DNA of 64,000 nt from Halomonas korlensis (GTDB taxonomy: Bacteria > Pseudomonadota > Gammaproteobacteria > Pseudomonadales > Halomonadaceae), in the NCBI RefSeq assembly GCF_900116705.1, contig NZ_FPBP01000005.1, positions 1-64,000 of the forward strand. Direction: 5' to 3'. Position numbers and translations under genes: made by a program. Position 1 is the first letter of the stretch. Every line of letters begins with the position of its first letter. Shown here piece after piece: positions 24,058 to 32,968 of the stretch. Under the pieces are notes generated by a model. It was not told where the DNA came from, did no database searches, and saw only the letters and a list, made by a program, of their open reading frames with translations.

Positions 24058-24202
24058 CGCTCCGGCACGGCGCGCACTTGGGTATTCGCAACCTGCTCGA
24101 CGAGGAATACTTCGAGAACGTGCGCATCAATTCCTTTGGCGGGCGCTACTACGAGCCCGCCCCGGACGAACCTTCTACGCCGGCCTGGAGTTCGCGTTCT
24201 AG
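24058..24202 (+). pseudogene. Broken C-terminal remnant of a TonB-dependent receptor
   Basis: Directly after the RND stop, the plus strand encodes GIRNLLDEEYFENVR and then FGGRYYEPAPDE, the usual final strands of a TonB-dependent outer-membrane receptor. At about 24171 the frame is lost; in another frame the sequence continues FYAGLEFAF and then TAG (24200-24202), an ideal beta-barrel C-terminus with terminal Phe. No start or plug domain is present. This is a vestige of a deleted receptor gene with a one-base frameshift. Confidence 0.7.
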
Positions 24203-24252
24203 GCGCTTATCAAATAGCTAGAAGCCATGGCAGGGACAGCCGCATGCATACG

Positions 24253-24289
24253 AAAAGCGCCCACCGGCCAACAACCGGTGGGCGCTTTT
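24253..24289. terminator. Strong bidirectional terminator
   Basis: A 15-bp perfect stem (24253-24267 with 24275-24289) with a seven-base loop starts with AAAA and ends with TTTT, so it can work in both directions. It originally ended the receptor gene now reduced to a remnant. Confidence 0.85.
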
Positions 24290-24342
24290 GCTAGCGTAGT
24301 AATTTCAAACTCGGGAAACCATTCAACCAGGAGGGGAAGACC

Positions 24343-24543
24343 ATGAACCGCACCCTGATCCTGATCGGCCTGCTCGTCGTCGCCATCGGCCTGCTCTGGC
24401 CCTGGCTCTCCAAGCTGCCGCTCGGCCAGCTACCCGGCGACATTGCAATCCGCCGCGAGAACTTTTCATTCTACTTCCCGGTTACCACTATGGTACTGGC
24501 GAGCCTTGTCTTATCGGGAGTGCTGTGGCTGATGAATCGGTGA
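24343..24543 (+). CDS. Small DUF2905 membrane protein
   Basis: This 66-residue protein has two transmembrane helices (about 4-22 and 46-63) joined by a conserved LPLGQLPGDIAIRRENFSFYF-like loop, here with Leu-Pro-Gly-Asp-Ile at its centre. This is the DUF2905 pattern. Its function is unknown. It has a GAGGGGA ribosome site and stands alone. The following 247 bases (24544-24790) contain nothing I recognise. Confidence 0.85.
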   Translation: MNRTLILIGLLVVAIGLLWPWLSKLPLGQLPGDIAIRRENFSFYFPVTTMVLASLVLSGVLWLMNR

Positions 24544-24790
24544 GGGGGGTAGTAGTGGTTATTTAACACCCGCCATCTTCAGAGCAAAAGCAGGCCGTTC
24601 TCGGCGCAACATCCGCAGGAAACTCCTTTGTCCTCTTCTTGGAATAAGGCACTTAAGTTCGTTTGTCAGCGAAGGATTCGATCAAGATCAAAGCGTAATC
24701 CGTCATGTGCCGCGTGCCAACTAGGCTTAGAAATGACTGCCCAACAGTGGCTAGATTGCAAGCTCGTATAGGGAAGCCTAGGAGTCTCGA

Positions 24791-25750
24791 TCACCGCGTC
24801 AGCACGCCGTCATGCGATAGCCGGTAGAGGTCGAAGTCGTTGGCTAGGAACAGGTTGCCGCGGTATTGGCTGCGGGCTTCGTATTCGATGTCGTCGATGG
24901 AGGGCGTGGCGCCAGGGTCTTGCTGATAGCGCGGGCTGAAATGGGTGAGCACCAGGTTCGCCAGCCCCTTGTGCTGGGCGAAGCTCGCGACGGCAGCGGC
25001 GGTGCTGTGCTGGTTGTCGGTGCCCAGTCGCTCGACCACGGCGCGGTCATAGGTCGCCTCGTGAACCAGCACATCGGCGCCGGTGCACAGCTCATCGAGC
25101 AGTGCCGGCGTGTCGTTGTCGCCGCCGACCACGAGCTTTCTCGCTCGCCGTTGCGACAACAGGAAGTCGTCGCTTATCACCAGCGAACCGTTATCCAGCG
25201 TGACGTCCTCTCCCTTGGCGATACGCCCCCACAACGGCCCTCGCGTCACGCCCGCTGCCTCCAGGCCCGCGATATCGAGCTTGCGCTCGACGCCTCTCTC
25301 GGTGAAGGCGTAGCCGTACGAGGCGACGCCATGCGAAAGCGCGGCGGCCTCGAGCGCGAAATCGGGCAGAGCAAGGGGCTCCGCCAGGTCCTCCACGGCG
25401 ATGAAGTCGATGGCAAAGGTCAGGTGAAGCCCCGTGGTCGCCTGGATCGCCTCGAGGAAAGCACGGATGCGCGCCGGCGCGACGATCGTCAACGGCCGCT
25501 CGCGGCCGGTCATCGAGGCGCTCGACAACAACCCGGGCAGGCCATAGCAATGGTCGCCATGCACGTGGGTGATCAGGATCGCCTCAAGTCGGTTGAGCGA
25601 CAGCGGCGTGCGCAGGATTTGCTGTTGCGTGCCCTCGCCGCAATCGACCAGATACCAGGCCTTGGCGTTGCGCTTCCTGATCGCGAGCGCCGCGACGTTG
25701 CGCGCTCGGGTCGGTACCCCGGCGGAGGTACCCAGAAAGAAGAGTTCCAT
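24791..25750 (-). CDS. rnz: Ribonuclease Z (tRNA 3' processing endonuclease)
   Basis: This 319-residue metallo-beta-lactamase-fold nuclease starts with MELFFLGTSAGVPTR and has the zinc motif HVHGDHCYGLPG (THxHxDH type). Further ligands are in VHEATYD and the C-terminal THFSPRY. It trims tRNA 3' ends and may also act on other RNAs. It follows the DUF2945 gene at the end of the trp gene run and could be co-transcribed with it. Confidence 0.93.
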   Translation of the reverse strand: MELFFLGTSAGVPTRARNVAALAIRKRNAKAWYLVDCGEGTQQQILRTPLSLNRLEAILITHVHGDHCYGLPGLLSSASMTGRERPLTIVAPARIRAFLEAIQATTGLHLTFAIDFIAVEDLAEPLALPDFALEAAALSHGVASYGYAFTERGVERKLDIAGLEAAGVTRGPLWGRIAKGEDVTLDNGSLVISDDFLLSQRRARKLVVGGDNDTPALLDELCTGADVLVHEATYDRAVVERLGTDNQHSTAAAVASFAQHKGLANLVLTHFSPRYQQDPGATPSIDDIEYEARSQYRGNLFLANDFDLYRLSHDGVLTR

Positions 25751-25846
25751 GGGGGCGTTTTCCTTCGCTGGCCGGGTTCACGCTGGCCGACGGGCTATCG
25801 CCAGCCCCGAGAGCAACAGGTACCGCTGAGTGGCGACGCGCCGGGG

Positions 25847-26056
25847 TCAGTCGATCTTCTTCAGCGTACCTTCCTTGTGGGCCGCGACATGCTCCGTCTT
25901 GTCACTCTTGATCTCATATTGCGGCTCCTCGGGCGAGGCGCGGCGCGTGTGGCCCTTGTAGTCAAAATCCTTGGTATGCACCTTGATGATCGTGCCGCTG
26001 ACGTGACCGGCTTCGGAATTCCAGGCGACATAGTCGCCAACCTTGAACTTGGCCAT
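25847..26056 (-). CDS. DUF2945 (HVA1/TUDOR-like) small protein
   Basis: This 69-residue basic protein has the single-domain DUF2945 pattern (MAKFKVGDYVAWNSEAGHVSG, then GHTRRASPEEPQYEIKSDKT). Its function is unknown; the fold is thought to be TUDOR-like. ATG at 26056 follows GAGGAGAG and is clearly better than upstream in-frame codons. It lies 48 bases after trpC. Confidence 0.85.
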   Translation of the reverse strand: MAKFKVGDYVAWNSEAGHVSGTIIKVHTKDFDYKGHTRRASPEEPQYEIKSDKTEHVAAHKEGTLKKID

Positions 26057-26104
26057 CGTTCTCTCCTCGTTTCTCCATTGAGCGCCCGAGCGGCCAACAG
26101 CCAC

Positions 26105-26914
26105 TCAGAAAAACAGCCGCCGCAGCGCTTCGCCGGGCTCGGGCTCGCGCATGAAGGCCTCGCCGACCAGGAAGGCGTTGACGTTATGCTCACGCATGCG
26201 CAGCACGTCGTCGGAGGTGTGGATGCCCGACTCAGTGACCACGGTGACGCCGTCGGGAATGCGCGGGAGCAACTCCAGGGTGGTCTCGAGGCGGGTGTCG
26301 AAGGTGTGCAGGTCGCGATTGTTGATGCCGACCAGGGCCAGGTCGAGACGCAGCGCCCGCTCGAGCTCGAGGGCATCGTGAACCTCCACCAGCACGTCCA
26401 TGCCCAGCTCGACCGCCTGACGATGAAGGTCGACCATTTGCGCATCGTCCAAGGCGGCGACGATCAGCAGGATACAATCGGCGCCGATGGCCCGCGCCTC
26501 ACTCACTTGGTAACCCTGGGTGATAAAGTCCTTGCGAATTACCGGCAGCGTGCAGGCATCGCGCGCCTCGATGAGGAAATCCTCGTGGCCCTGGAAGAAG
26601 TCGGCATCGGTGAGCACCGAGAGACAGGCGGCGCCGCCGGCGGCGTAGCTTGCAGCAATCGCGCCGGGTCGGAAGTCCTCGCGTATCAAGCCTTTCGAGG
26701 GTGAGGCCTTCTTGATTTCGGCGATCACCGCCGGATCGTTTCGGCCAATATAGGCATCGAGGGCGGCGATGAAGCCTCGCGGCGCGCTTTGCTCGGCGGC
26801 CAGTCGTAACAGCTCCGCTTCCGGTACGGCTCGACGACGCTCGGCGACCTCCTCGTCCTTGCGCGCCAGAATGCGAGTCAGGATGGTGGGGGCCGTCTCC
26901 GGGGAAACGCTCAT
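26105..26914 (-). CDS. trpC: Indole-3-glycerol phosphate synthase TrpC
   Basis: This 269-residue TIM-barrel enzyme converts CdRP to indole-3-glycerol phosphate. Signatures are [14 protein letters not shown] (catalytic Lys), [13 protein letters not shown], and [12 protein letters not shown]. It is monofunctional, not fused to TrpF. ATG at 26914 follows AAGGAG, although the frame stays open far upstream. It lies 25 bases after trpD. Confidence 0.95.
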   Translation of the reverse strand: MSVSPETAPTILTRILARKDEEVAERRRAVPEAELLRLAAEQSAPRGFIAALDAYIGRNDPAVIAEIKKASPSKGLIREDFRPGAIAASYAAGGAACLSVLTDADFFQGHEDFLIEARDACTLPVIRKDFITQGYQVSEARAIGADCILLIVAALDDAQMVDLHRQAVELGMDVLVEVHDALELERALRLDLALVGINNRDLHTFDTRLETTLELLPRIPDGVTVVTESGIHTSDDVLRMREHNVNAFLVGEAFMREPEPGEALRRLFF

Positions 26915-26939
26915 CGAATAGCTCCTTGTCGGGGTGCAT

Positions 26940-27962
26940 TCACTGCAGGAAGACGCGGGTGAAATTGGCCAGTTCCCTGAGCTTCTCCAGGGGCAGTTTG
27001 GAAGCTTGGGCATCCTGGGCCAGCGCCACGCCTTCCTTGAGGCTGTCGGCAACGCCCGAAGCATAAAGTGCCGCGCCGGCGTTGAGCGAGACGATATCCG
27101 CCGCAGCGCCTTCGCCCACCAAGGCCCGTTCGACCAGGCGCAGGCTGTCCTCCGCGGAGGTGACGCGCAGTGCATCCAGCGACTGGCGCTCGATGCTCAC
27201 GTCTTCCGGTGTGATCGAGTATTCGCGAATCTCGCCATCTTTCAGCTCGGCGACCCGGGTTGGCGCCGCCAAGGAAATCTCATCCAGGCCGTCCTCCGCG
27301 TGCACCACCAACACATGGCGGCTACCCAGGCGGCGCAGCACGTCGGCCATCAACGGCACCAATTCCTGAGCGTAGACGCCTAGCACCTGATTGGGGGCGC
27401 CGGCGGGATTGGTCAGCGGGCCGAGGATATTGAACAGCGTGCGCACCCCCATTTCGCGACGCGGTGCTACGGCGTGGCGCATCGCCGGATGATGGTTGGG
27501 AGCGAACATGAAGCCCACGCCCACCTGTTCGATGCAGCGCGCCACCTGCTCGGCATCGAGGTCCAGGTGGATGCCGGCCACGGCGAACAGGTCGGCACTG
27601 CCGGAAGAGGACGACACGCCGCGGTTGCCGTGTTTGGCCACGTGACCGCCGGCCGCCGCCACCACGAAGCTGGCCGCGGTGGAGACATTGAACAGGTTGG
27701 CACCGTCGCCGCCGGTGCCGACGATATCCACCACGTTCTCGGCGCCCAAGTGCACCGGCTTCATCAGCTCGCGCATCACTTGAGCGGCGGCGCTGATCTC
27801 CTCGGCGGTCTCGCCCTTCATGGCCATACCCATCAGGAAGGCGGCGATCTGCGGGTCACTGGCCTCCCCGGTCATGATCTGGTGCATCACTTCGTGGGTC
27901 TCGGCAAAGTTCAGGTTCTCGCGGCGCATCAAGGCGCTGAGGGCGTCTCGCATCTGCATCAT
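26940..27962 (-). CDS. trpD: Anthranilate phosphoribosyltransferase TrpD
   Basis: This 340-residue enzyme transfers phosphoribose from PRPP to anthranilate. The PRPP loop [15 protein letters not shown] and the following [15 protein letters not shown] motif are intact. ATG at 27962 follows AGGAG; the frame is open to 28034 but the extension is in trpG. It lies 13 bases after trpG. Confidence 0.95.
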   Translation of the reverse strand: MMQMRDALSALMRRENLNFAETHEVMHQIMTGEASDPQIAAFLMGMAMKGETAEEISAAAQVMRELMKPVHLGAENVVDIVGTGGDGANLFNVSTAASFVVAAAGGHVAKHGNRGVSSSSGSADLFAVAGIHLDLDAEQVARCIEQVGVGFMFAPNHHPAMRHAVAPRREMGVRTLFNILGPLTNPAGAPNQVLGVYAQELVPLMADVLRRLGSRHVLVVHAEDGLDEISLAAPTRVAELKDGEIREYSITPEDVSIERQSLDALRVTSAEDSLRLVERALVGEGAAADIVSLNAGAALYASGVADSLKEGVALAQDAQASKLPLEKLRELANFTRVFLQ

Positions 27963-27975
27963 GGCTCTCCTCGAT

Positions 27976-28584
27976 TCAGGCGCTGCCCAGCGGCGCTTGA
28001 GGACGACGTTGTAGAAAGTTGGCCAGCAGCTCATGGCCCTGGCATGTGAGGATCGACTCGGGGTGAAACTGCACCCCTTCCACGTCGAGCTCGCGATGGC
28101 GCAGGCCCATGATCAGCTCCGGAGTGGCGTCGTCGGCGGCGGTCCAGGCCGTGACCTCCAGGCAGGTCGGCAGATCGCCGGCCTCAACGATCAAGGAATG
28201 ATAACGCGTAACCTCTAATGGGTCGTCCAGGCCGGTGAACACGCCCTGGCCCCGATGACGAATTTTCGAGGTCTTGCCATGCATCACCCTAGGCGCGCGT
28301 ACCACCTCGCCACCATAGACCTGGCCGATGGCCTGGTGCCCCAGGCAAATGCCGAGTATCGGCAGCCTGCCGGCAAAGTGGCGGATGGCCGCCATGGAGA
28401 TACCCGCCTCATTGGGTGTGCAGGGCCCCGGCGAGATCACCAGATGGGTGGGAGCCATGGCCTCGATCTGCTCAAGCGTAATGGCGTCGTTGCGGTGAGT
28501 CACCACCTCGGCGCCCAGCTCGCCCAGATACTGCACCACGTTGAAGGTGAAGCTGTCGTAGTTATCGATCATGCAGACTTTCAT
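27976..28584 (-). CDS. trpG: Anthranilate synthase glutaminase component TrpG
   Basis: This 202-residue class I glutamine amidotransferase supplies ammonia to TrpE. The nucleophile motif [13 protein letters not shown] and the catalytic His-Glu in [10 protein letters not shown] are present. The start [15 protein letters not shown] at 28584 matches the family. The frame is open upstream only because it overlaps trpE. PabA function may be shared, since no separate pabA lies beside pabB here. Confidence 0.95.
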   Translation of the reverse strand: MKVCMIDNYDSFTFNVVQYLGELGAEVVTHRNDAITLEQIEAMAPTHLVISPGPCTPNEAGISMAAIRHFAGRLPILGICLGHQAIGQVYGGEVVRAPRVMHGKTSKIRHRGQGVFTGLDDPLEVTRYHSLIVEAGDLPTCLEVTAWTAADDATPELIMGLRHRELDVEGVQFHPESILTCQGHELLANFLQRRPQAPLGSA

Positions 28585-28603
28585 GGGTCTCTCCGCCACC
28601 GGG

Positions 28604-30103
28604 CTATTCGAGGTTGTCCAGGCCGCGCTCGGCCATGGCCACGGCGCGAAACAGGGCGCGTCCCTTGTTGAGGGTCTCCTGCCATTCCATCTCGGGCACG
28701 GAATCGGCGACGATGCCGGCACCGGCCTGGATATGCAGCTGGCCATCCTTGATCACCGCGGTGCGAATGGCGATGGCGGTGTCCAGGTTGCCATGCCAGG
28801 AGAGATACCCCACCGCGCCGGAGTAGATGCCGCGCTTGACCGGCTCAAGCTCGTCGATGATCTCGAGCGCACGAATCTTAGGCGCCCCGGAGACGGTGCC
28901 CGCCGGAAAGGTAGCGCGCAGGGCATCCATGGCAGTGAGCCCCGGCTTGAGCCGCCCGGTGACGTTGGAAACGATATGCATCACGTGCGAGTAGCGCTCC
29001 ACCACCATCTCCTCGGTGACCTTCACCGAGCCGGTCTCGCTGATCCGCCCCACGTCGTTGCGGCCCAGGTCGATCAGCATCAGATGCTCGGCGCGCTCCT
29101 TGGGGTCGGCCAGCAGCTCCGCCTCCAGCGCACGGTCCTCCTCCTCGGTGCGTCCGCGCTTGCGGGTCCCGGCGATGGGACGGACCGTGACCTCGCCCTC
29201 TTCCAGACGGGTGAGGATCTCAGGCGAGGACCCGGCCACCTGGTGGTCACCCAGGTCGAGGAAAAACATGTAGGGGGAAGGATTCAGGCTGCGCAGCGCG
29301 CGGTAGAGATCCAGCGGCGCGGCGCGGTAGGGAATCGACATGCGTTGGGAGGGCACGCACTGCATGACGTCGCCGGCCAGCACGTACTCCTTGATAGTCT
29401 CGACCGCGGCCTTGAAGCCCTCCTCCGTGAAACCGGAGGTGAAGTCGCCCTCCTCCACCGCGGCGCTGCCCGTGCCGGGGCTGACGGTATTCAGGGTAGC
29501 GCTGCGCAGCCGGATCTCCAGCGTCTCCAGGCGCTCCACCGCGCCAGCGTAGGCGCCGGCCTCGGCCGGATCGGCATGCGTCCACAGGGTCAGGCGACCG
29601 GAGAGGTTGTCGAACACCACCAGTTCATCGCACACCATCAGCAGAATATCCGGCACACCCAGCGGGTCGGACTTGGCCTCGACATGCGGCCCGCGCAGCC
29701 GGGGTTCGATGTAACGGATGGTGTCGTAGCCGAAGTAGCCCACCAGCCCGCCGTCGAAACGCGGTTGATCGTCGAGGCGCGGGACCCGGAAGCGAGCCTG
29801 AAAGTCCTCGATCCAGGCCAAGGGATCCTCGACCTCCGCTACTCCGTGCTGTTCACCATTGACGATATGCCGGACGGTGAGGCCGCGCACCTCGATGCGC
29901 TCCTGGCAGGGCAGGCCAATGATCGAGTAACGCCCCCACTTTTCGCCACCCTGCACGGACTCCAGCAGGAAGGTCCAAGGGGCGTTGGCCAGCTTCAGGT
30001 AGGTAGAAAGCGGGGTATCGAGATCGGCCAGCACCTCGCGGGTGACCGGTATGCGGTTGTAGCCGGCAGCCGCCAGCTCATGAAAACGGTCGGGGGTCAT
30101 CAT
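28604..30103 (-). CDS. trpE: Anthranilate synthase component I TrpE
   Basis: This 499-residue enzyme converts chorismate to anthranilate, the first committed step to tryptophan. The N-terminal LLES motif ([11 protein letters not shown]) of the Trp feedback site is present, and the C-terminal chorismate domain has [26 protein letters not shown] and the [19 protein letters not shown] region. AGGA precedes the MM start. It heads the trpEGDC run, preceded by a candidate leader peptide at 30177-30275. Confidence 0.95.
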   Translation of the reverse strand: MMTPDRFHELAAAGYNRIPVTREVLADLDTPLSTYLKLANAPWTFLLESVQGGEKWGRYSIIGLPCQERIEVRGLTVRHIVNGEQHGVAEVEDPLAWIEDFQARFRVPRLDDQPRFDGGLVGYFGYDTIRYIEPRLRGPHVEAKSDPLGVPDILLMVCDELVVFDNLSGRLTLWTHADPAEAGAYAGAVERLETLEIRLRSATLNTVSPGTGSAAVEEGDFTSGFTEEGFKAAVETIKEYVLAGDVMQCVPSQRMSIPYRAAPLDLYRALRSLNPSPYMFFLDLGDHQVAGSSPEILTRLEEGEVTVRPIAGTRKRGRTEEEDRALEAELLADPKERAEHLMLIDLGRNDVGRISETGSVKVTEEMVVERYSHVMHIVSNVTGRLKPGLTAMDALRATFPAGTVSGAPKIRALEIIDELEPVKRGIYSGAVGYLSWHGNLDTAIAIRTAVIKDGQLHIQAGAGIVADSVPEMEWQETLNKGRALFRAVAMAERGLDNLE

Positions 30104-30176
30104 GCCCGGGTCCTCGCGGAGAAAAGTTGACGATGGGGGATATCGAGACGCGCGCCAGCGCTCTAGACAAGAGGCA

Positions 30177-30275
30177 TCACCATCGCCAGCCGCCGGGCAC
30201 GGCGAGCGAGTGAGTCGGCATCACGGCAGCGGCAAGAGGCACGCCGCCAGGGTATGAAAGCGCATCCAGCGTCAT
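30177..30275 (-). CDS. trpL: Candidate trp leader peptide (attenuator) upstream of trpE
   Basis: On the minus strand a 32-residue ORF starts with ATG at 30275 and ends WRW-stop (Trp codons at 30186-30188 and 30180-30182, TGA at 30177-30179), 73 bases before trpE. An internal ATG at 30221 would give a 14-residue version. The last codons (GGCGATGG) can pair with CCATCGTC at 30128-30135, just before AACTTTT, so a stalled ribosome could block a terminator-like fold; a GC-rich hairpin also lies near 30150-30165. The Shine-Dalgarno match (GGA) is weak. Its small size and lack of homology support make this a candidate only. Confidence 0.45.
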   Translation of the reverse strand: MTLDALSYPGGVPLAAAVMPTHSLAVPGGWRW

Positions 30276-30282
30276 GCGGTTA

Positions 30283-30321
30283 TCCATCGAAACAGTCCAT
30301 CGCAATAATCCATCGAAACAT
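30283..30321. repeat. Three 13-bp tandem repeats upstream of the trp leader
   Basis: TCCATCG recurs at 30283, 30296 and 30309 with exact 13-base spacing; units one and three share TCCATCGAAACA and the middle one is TCCATCGCAATA. They sit immediately upstream of the candidate trpL start. The remainder of this intergenic region (30322-30461) shows nothing I can assign. Confidence 0.7.
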
Positions 30322-30461
30322 ATCCCGCAGGGGAAGAGTGAGCGCGAAACGGGGTACAGGCACTTGGTGACAGGCCGCTATTGCAAAGCAAGCGTCAACG
30401 CTTCGCGACATAGCGAGGATATATCGAGCGGTCGATGACGTTAGCGACACGGAAATTCACA

Positions 30462-31127
30462 CTAAACGAGTTCCGAAAGCGATTCAACTACGCCATCCGG
30501 CCGGCTATGGCTGATCGGTTCGCCATGGTTGTAGCCATAGGGAACCGCCGCGGTCCTGAATCCCGCGGCCTTGCCCGCGGCGATATCATGGCGCGAATCG
30601 CCCACCATCAGACACGCCTGTGGGGCCACGTCGAAGTGCGCCGCTACCTGCCATAACGGCGCCGGATGTGGCTTCTTCTCGGGCAGGCTGTCGCCGCCCA
30701 GGCAGAGTCCGAAGTAGTCCACCAATCCCATGCTGTCGAGAATGGGCGCGATGAAGGCGTACGGCTTGTTGGTCACCAGCGCCAGGGGCATTTCCCTCTC
30801 GCGCAGGCCATCGAGCGCCTCACGAACGCCGGGATACAGTCGGGTGCGCGAGCTCGGATCGCGGCCATAGTGGTCAAGAAACGCCTCATGCGCCCGCGCC
30901 AGCAATGCGTCTGAGGGCGGCTCGCCCAACGCGTCGGCAAGCGCGCGCTCCATCAGCTTGAGCGAGCCGTTGCCGACCCAGTCGCGCACCCGCGCTTCAC
31001 CCGCCGCGGGGTATCCCAGCTCGCGCAGCGCCCCGTCGACGGCCGCCGCCAGGTCGGGCACGGAGTCGACCAGGGTACCGTCCAGGTCGAAGACGACCAG
31101 GCGAATACCTTTCAGGAGAGTATGCAT
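30462..31127 (-). CDS. gph: Phosphoglycolate phosphatase Gph (HAD superfamily)
   Basis: This 221-residue HAD hydrolase removes phosphate from 2-phosphoglycolate. The four HAD motifs are seen: VVFDLDGTLVDS, LALVTNKP, Lys in PEKKPHPAP, and MVGDSRHDI. An in-frame start at 31160 is possible, and neither has a good ribosome site; the shorter form fits the family. Gph next to trpE is a common gammaproteobacterial arrangement, usually with rpe just upstream, but here rpe is 3.5 kb away. Confidence 0.88.
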   Translation of the reverse strand: MHTLLKGIRLVVFDLDGTLVDSVPDLAAAVDGALRELGYPAAGEARVRDWVGNGSLKLMERALADALGEPPSDALLARAHEAFLDHYGRDPSSRTRLYPGVREALDGLREREMPLALVTNKPYAFIAPILDSMGLVDYFGLCLGGDSLPEKKPHPAPLWQVAAHFDVAPQACLMVGDSRHDIAAGKAAGFRTAAVPYGYNHGEPISHSRPDGVVESLSELV

Positions 31128-31235
31128 GCGCACTGTCTCGGGTGACGGGAAGGAGGCCATTCTGACGCAATGGCGATGGGCAGGAAATACGATAGCGCTT
31201 ATTCTGTGGGTCGATACCTTATCAAGGAGTTTTCG

Positions 31236-32534
31236 ATGACCTCTTCACGGATCGTGGTAGTCGGAGGCGGCGCCGGCGGCCTGGAGCTTGCCACACGGCT
31301 TGGCCGCAAGCTCGGCAAACGCAAGCGCGCCGAAATCGTGCTGGTCGATCGCAGCACCACCCATATCTGGAAGCCATTGCTGCATGAAGTTGCCACCGGG
31401 GCTCTCGATTCACGTCTCGACGAGATTTCCTATCAGGGGCATGCCAGCGCCAACGGCTATCGATTCCAGCACGGAACCCTGTGTGACATCGACCGCGAAC
31501 AACGCCGCCTCAGCCTTGAGCCCGTGCTCGACGAGGACGGTGAGGTGATCCTGCCCTCACGCACGCTCGACTACGACACCTTGGTGCTCTCGCTAGGCAG
31601 CGTCAGCAACGATTTCGGCACCCCGGGCGTCGCCGAGCACTGCCACTTCCTGGATAGCCCCGAACAGGCCGAGGCGTTCCGGCGCGACATGCTTAACACT
31701 TTTCTGCGCTACAGCAACCCCGAGCGTCGCAGCCATGGCCGGCTTACCGTGGGGATCGTCGGCGCCGGGGCTACCGGCGTCGAATTGGCAGCGGAGCTCT
31801 ACGACGCCTCAAAGATACTTCACAGCTACGGCTTTACCAGCATGGACAGCGATCATCTGGAAGTGCATCTGATCGAAGCGGCCCCGGCCATTCTGCCGGC
31901 CCTGCCGGAACGCATCGCCCGGGCCGTGCATGCGGAGCTGGAAAAACTCGGCGTGAAGATCCATGTCGACACGCGAGTGACAGAGGTCGATGGGGGAGGT
32001 TTTACCACCGCCGATGGCGTGCAACTCCCTACCGATCTCGGCGTCTGGGCCGCCGGCATCAAGGCGCCGGTTATTCTCTCCGAACTTGGCCTCTCGACCG
32101 AACGCAACCATCGCGTCAAGGTGAAGCAAACGCTGCAGAGCGTCGACGATGAACATATCTTCGCCTTCGGCGATTGCGCGAGCTGCCCGCAGCCGGACGG
32201 AACTTCCGTGCCGCCACGCGCCCAGGCAGCGCATCAGCAGGCCGGATGCCTCTATCGAAACCTTGTCGCCACTTTGGAAAACAAGCCGCTAAAACCCTTT
32301 GTCTATCACGACCGGGGCTCATTGATTTCGCTGGCGCACTTCGAGGCGATCGGCAGCCTGATGCGTGGCGCCTCGGCGCGCAGCTTGTTCATCGAGGGGC
32401 ATCTGGCAAAGTTCTTCTATTCATCGCTCTACCGTATGCATCAGCGCGCCATCCATGGCAGCTTCAAGACGGGCGTGACCATGCTGGTCGATGGCCTCTA
32501 CCACTTCATTCGGCCGAGAATGAAGCTTCATTGA
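31236..32534 (+). CDS. ndh: Type II NADH dehydrogenase Ndh
   Basis: This 432-residue flavoprotein passes electrons from NADH to quinone without proton pumping at the inner membrane. Two Rossmann motifs are visible (VVVGGGAGGLELATRLG and VGIVGAGATGVELAAEL), with the FAD end motif IFAFGDCAS and the quinone-side PPRAQAAHQQA. The C-terminus is amphipathic. ATG at 31236 follows AAGGAG, so the upstream open frame is not used. Confidence 0.92.
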   Translation: MTSSRIVVVGGGAGGLELATRLGRKLGKRKRAEIVLVDRSTTHIWKPLLHEVATGALDSRLDEISYQGHASANGYRFQHGTLCDIDREQRRLSLEPVLDEDGEVILPSRTLDYDTLVLSLGSVSNDFGTPGVAEHCHFLDSPEQAEAFRRDMLNTFLRYSNPERRSHGRLTVGIVGAGATGVELAAELYDASKILHSYGFTSMDSDHLEVHLIEAAPAILPALPERIARAVHAELEKLGVKIHVDTRVTEVDGGGFTTADGVQLPTDLGVWAAGIKAPVILSELGLSTERNHRVKVKQTLQSVDDEHIFAFGDCASCPQPDGTSVPPRAQAAHQQAGCLYRNLVATLENKPLKPFVYHDRGSLISLAHFEAIGSLMRGASARSLFIEGHLAKFFYSSLYRMHQRAIHGSFKTGVTMLVDGLYHFIRPRMKLH

Positions 32535-32573
32535 GTCGCTCGGCCTTCTGGCTGGCCGATCGAGGTTCGTCGT

Positions 32574-32900
32574 TTATTCGGGCATGGTCGCGGTGATCTG
32601 GATCGATTCGTACCAGGCGGAGAGGTCGGATATCTCCGCGTCGCTCAGGTCCCTGGCGATCACCGACATCATCTCGTGCTCCCGCTTGCCGCTGCGAAAC
32701 GCCTTGAGCTGCGTCTCCAGATAGATTCGACTCTCGCCGGCCAGATGCGGTGCAATGGGAATCTTGGCGATCCCGTCCAGGCCGTGACAGGTCTGACATT
32801 TGCTGGCCAGGAGGCGGCCAGTGGCGGGATCGGCCGCCAGGGCACCACCGGCCACGCCAATCAACGCCACCAGCAGCGACGCCTTGAGCATTCGTCTCAT
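32574..32900 (-). CDS. Small periplasmic cytochrome c
   Basis: This 108-residue protein has a signal peptide (MLKASLLVALIGVAGGALA) and one class I haem motif, CQTCHGLDG, with a likely axial Met in the C-terminal MMSVI stretch. It is a plausible electron acceptor for the PQQ-type dehydrogenase encoded 68 bases upstream in the same direction. The domain resembles the c4/c5 family. Confidence 0.88.
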   Translation of the reverse strand: MRRMLKASLLVALIGVAGGALAADPATGRLLASKCQTCHGLDGIAKIPIAPHLAGESRIYLETQLKAFRSGKREHEMMSVIARDLSDAEISDLSAWYESIQITATMPE

Positions 32901-32968
32901 GGGAGTTCTCTCATCGAGGAAGGTCGCCGCCAGGCACCTACCCTGCTACGTGACGGCGAGTGGAAAGG

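Noticed and set aside
30283-30321. Repeat array as a CRISPR
   Set aside because: Units are only 13 bases with no spacers.
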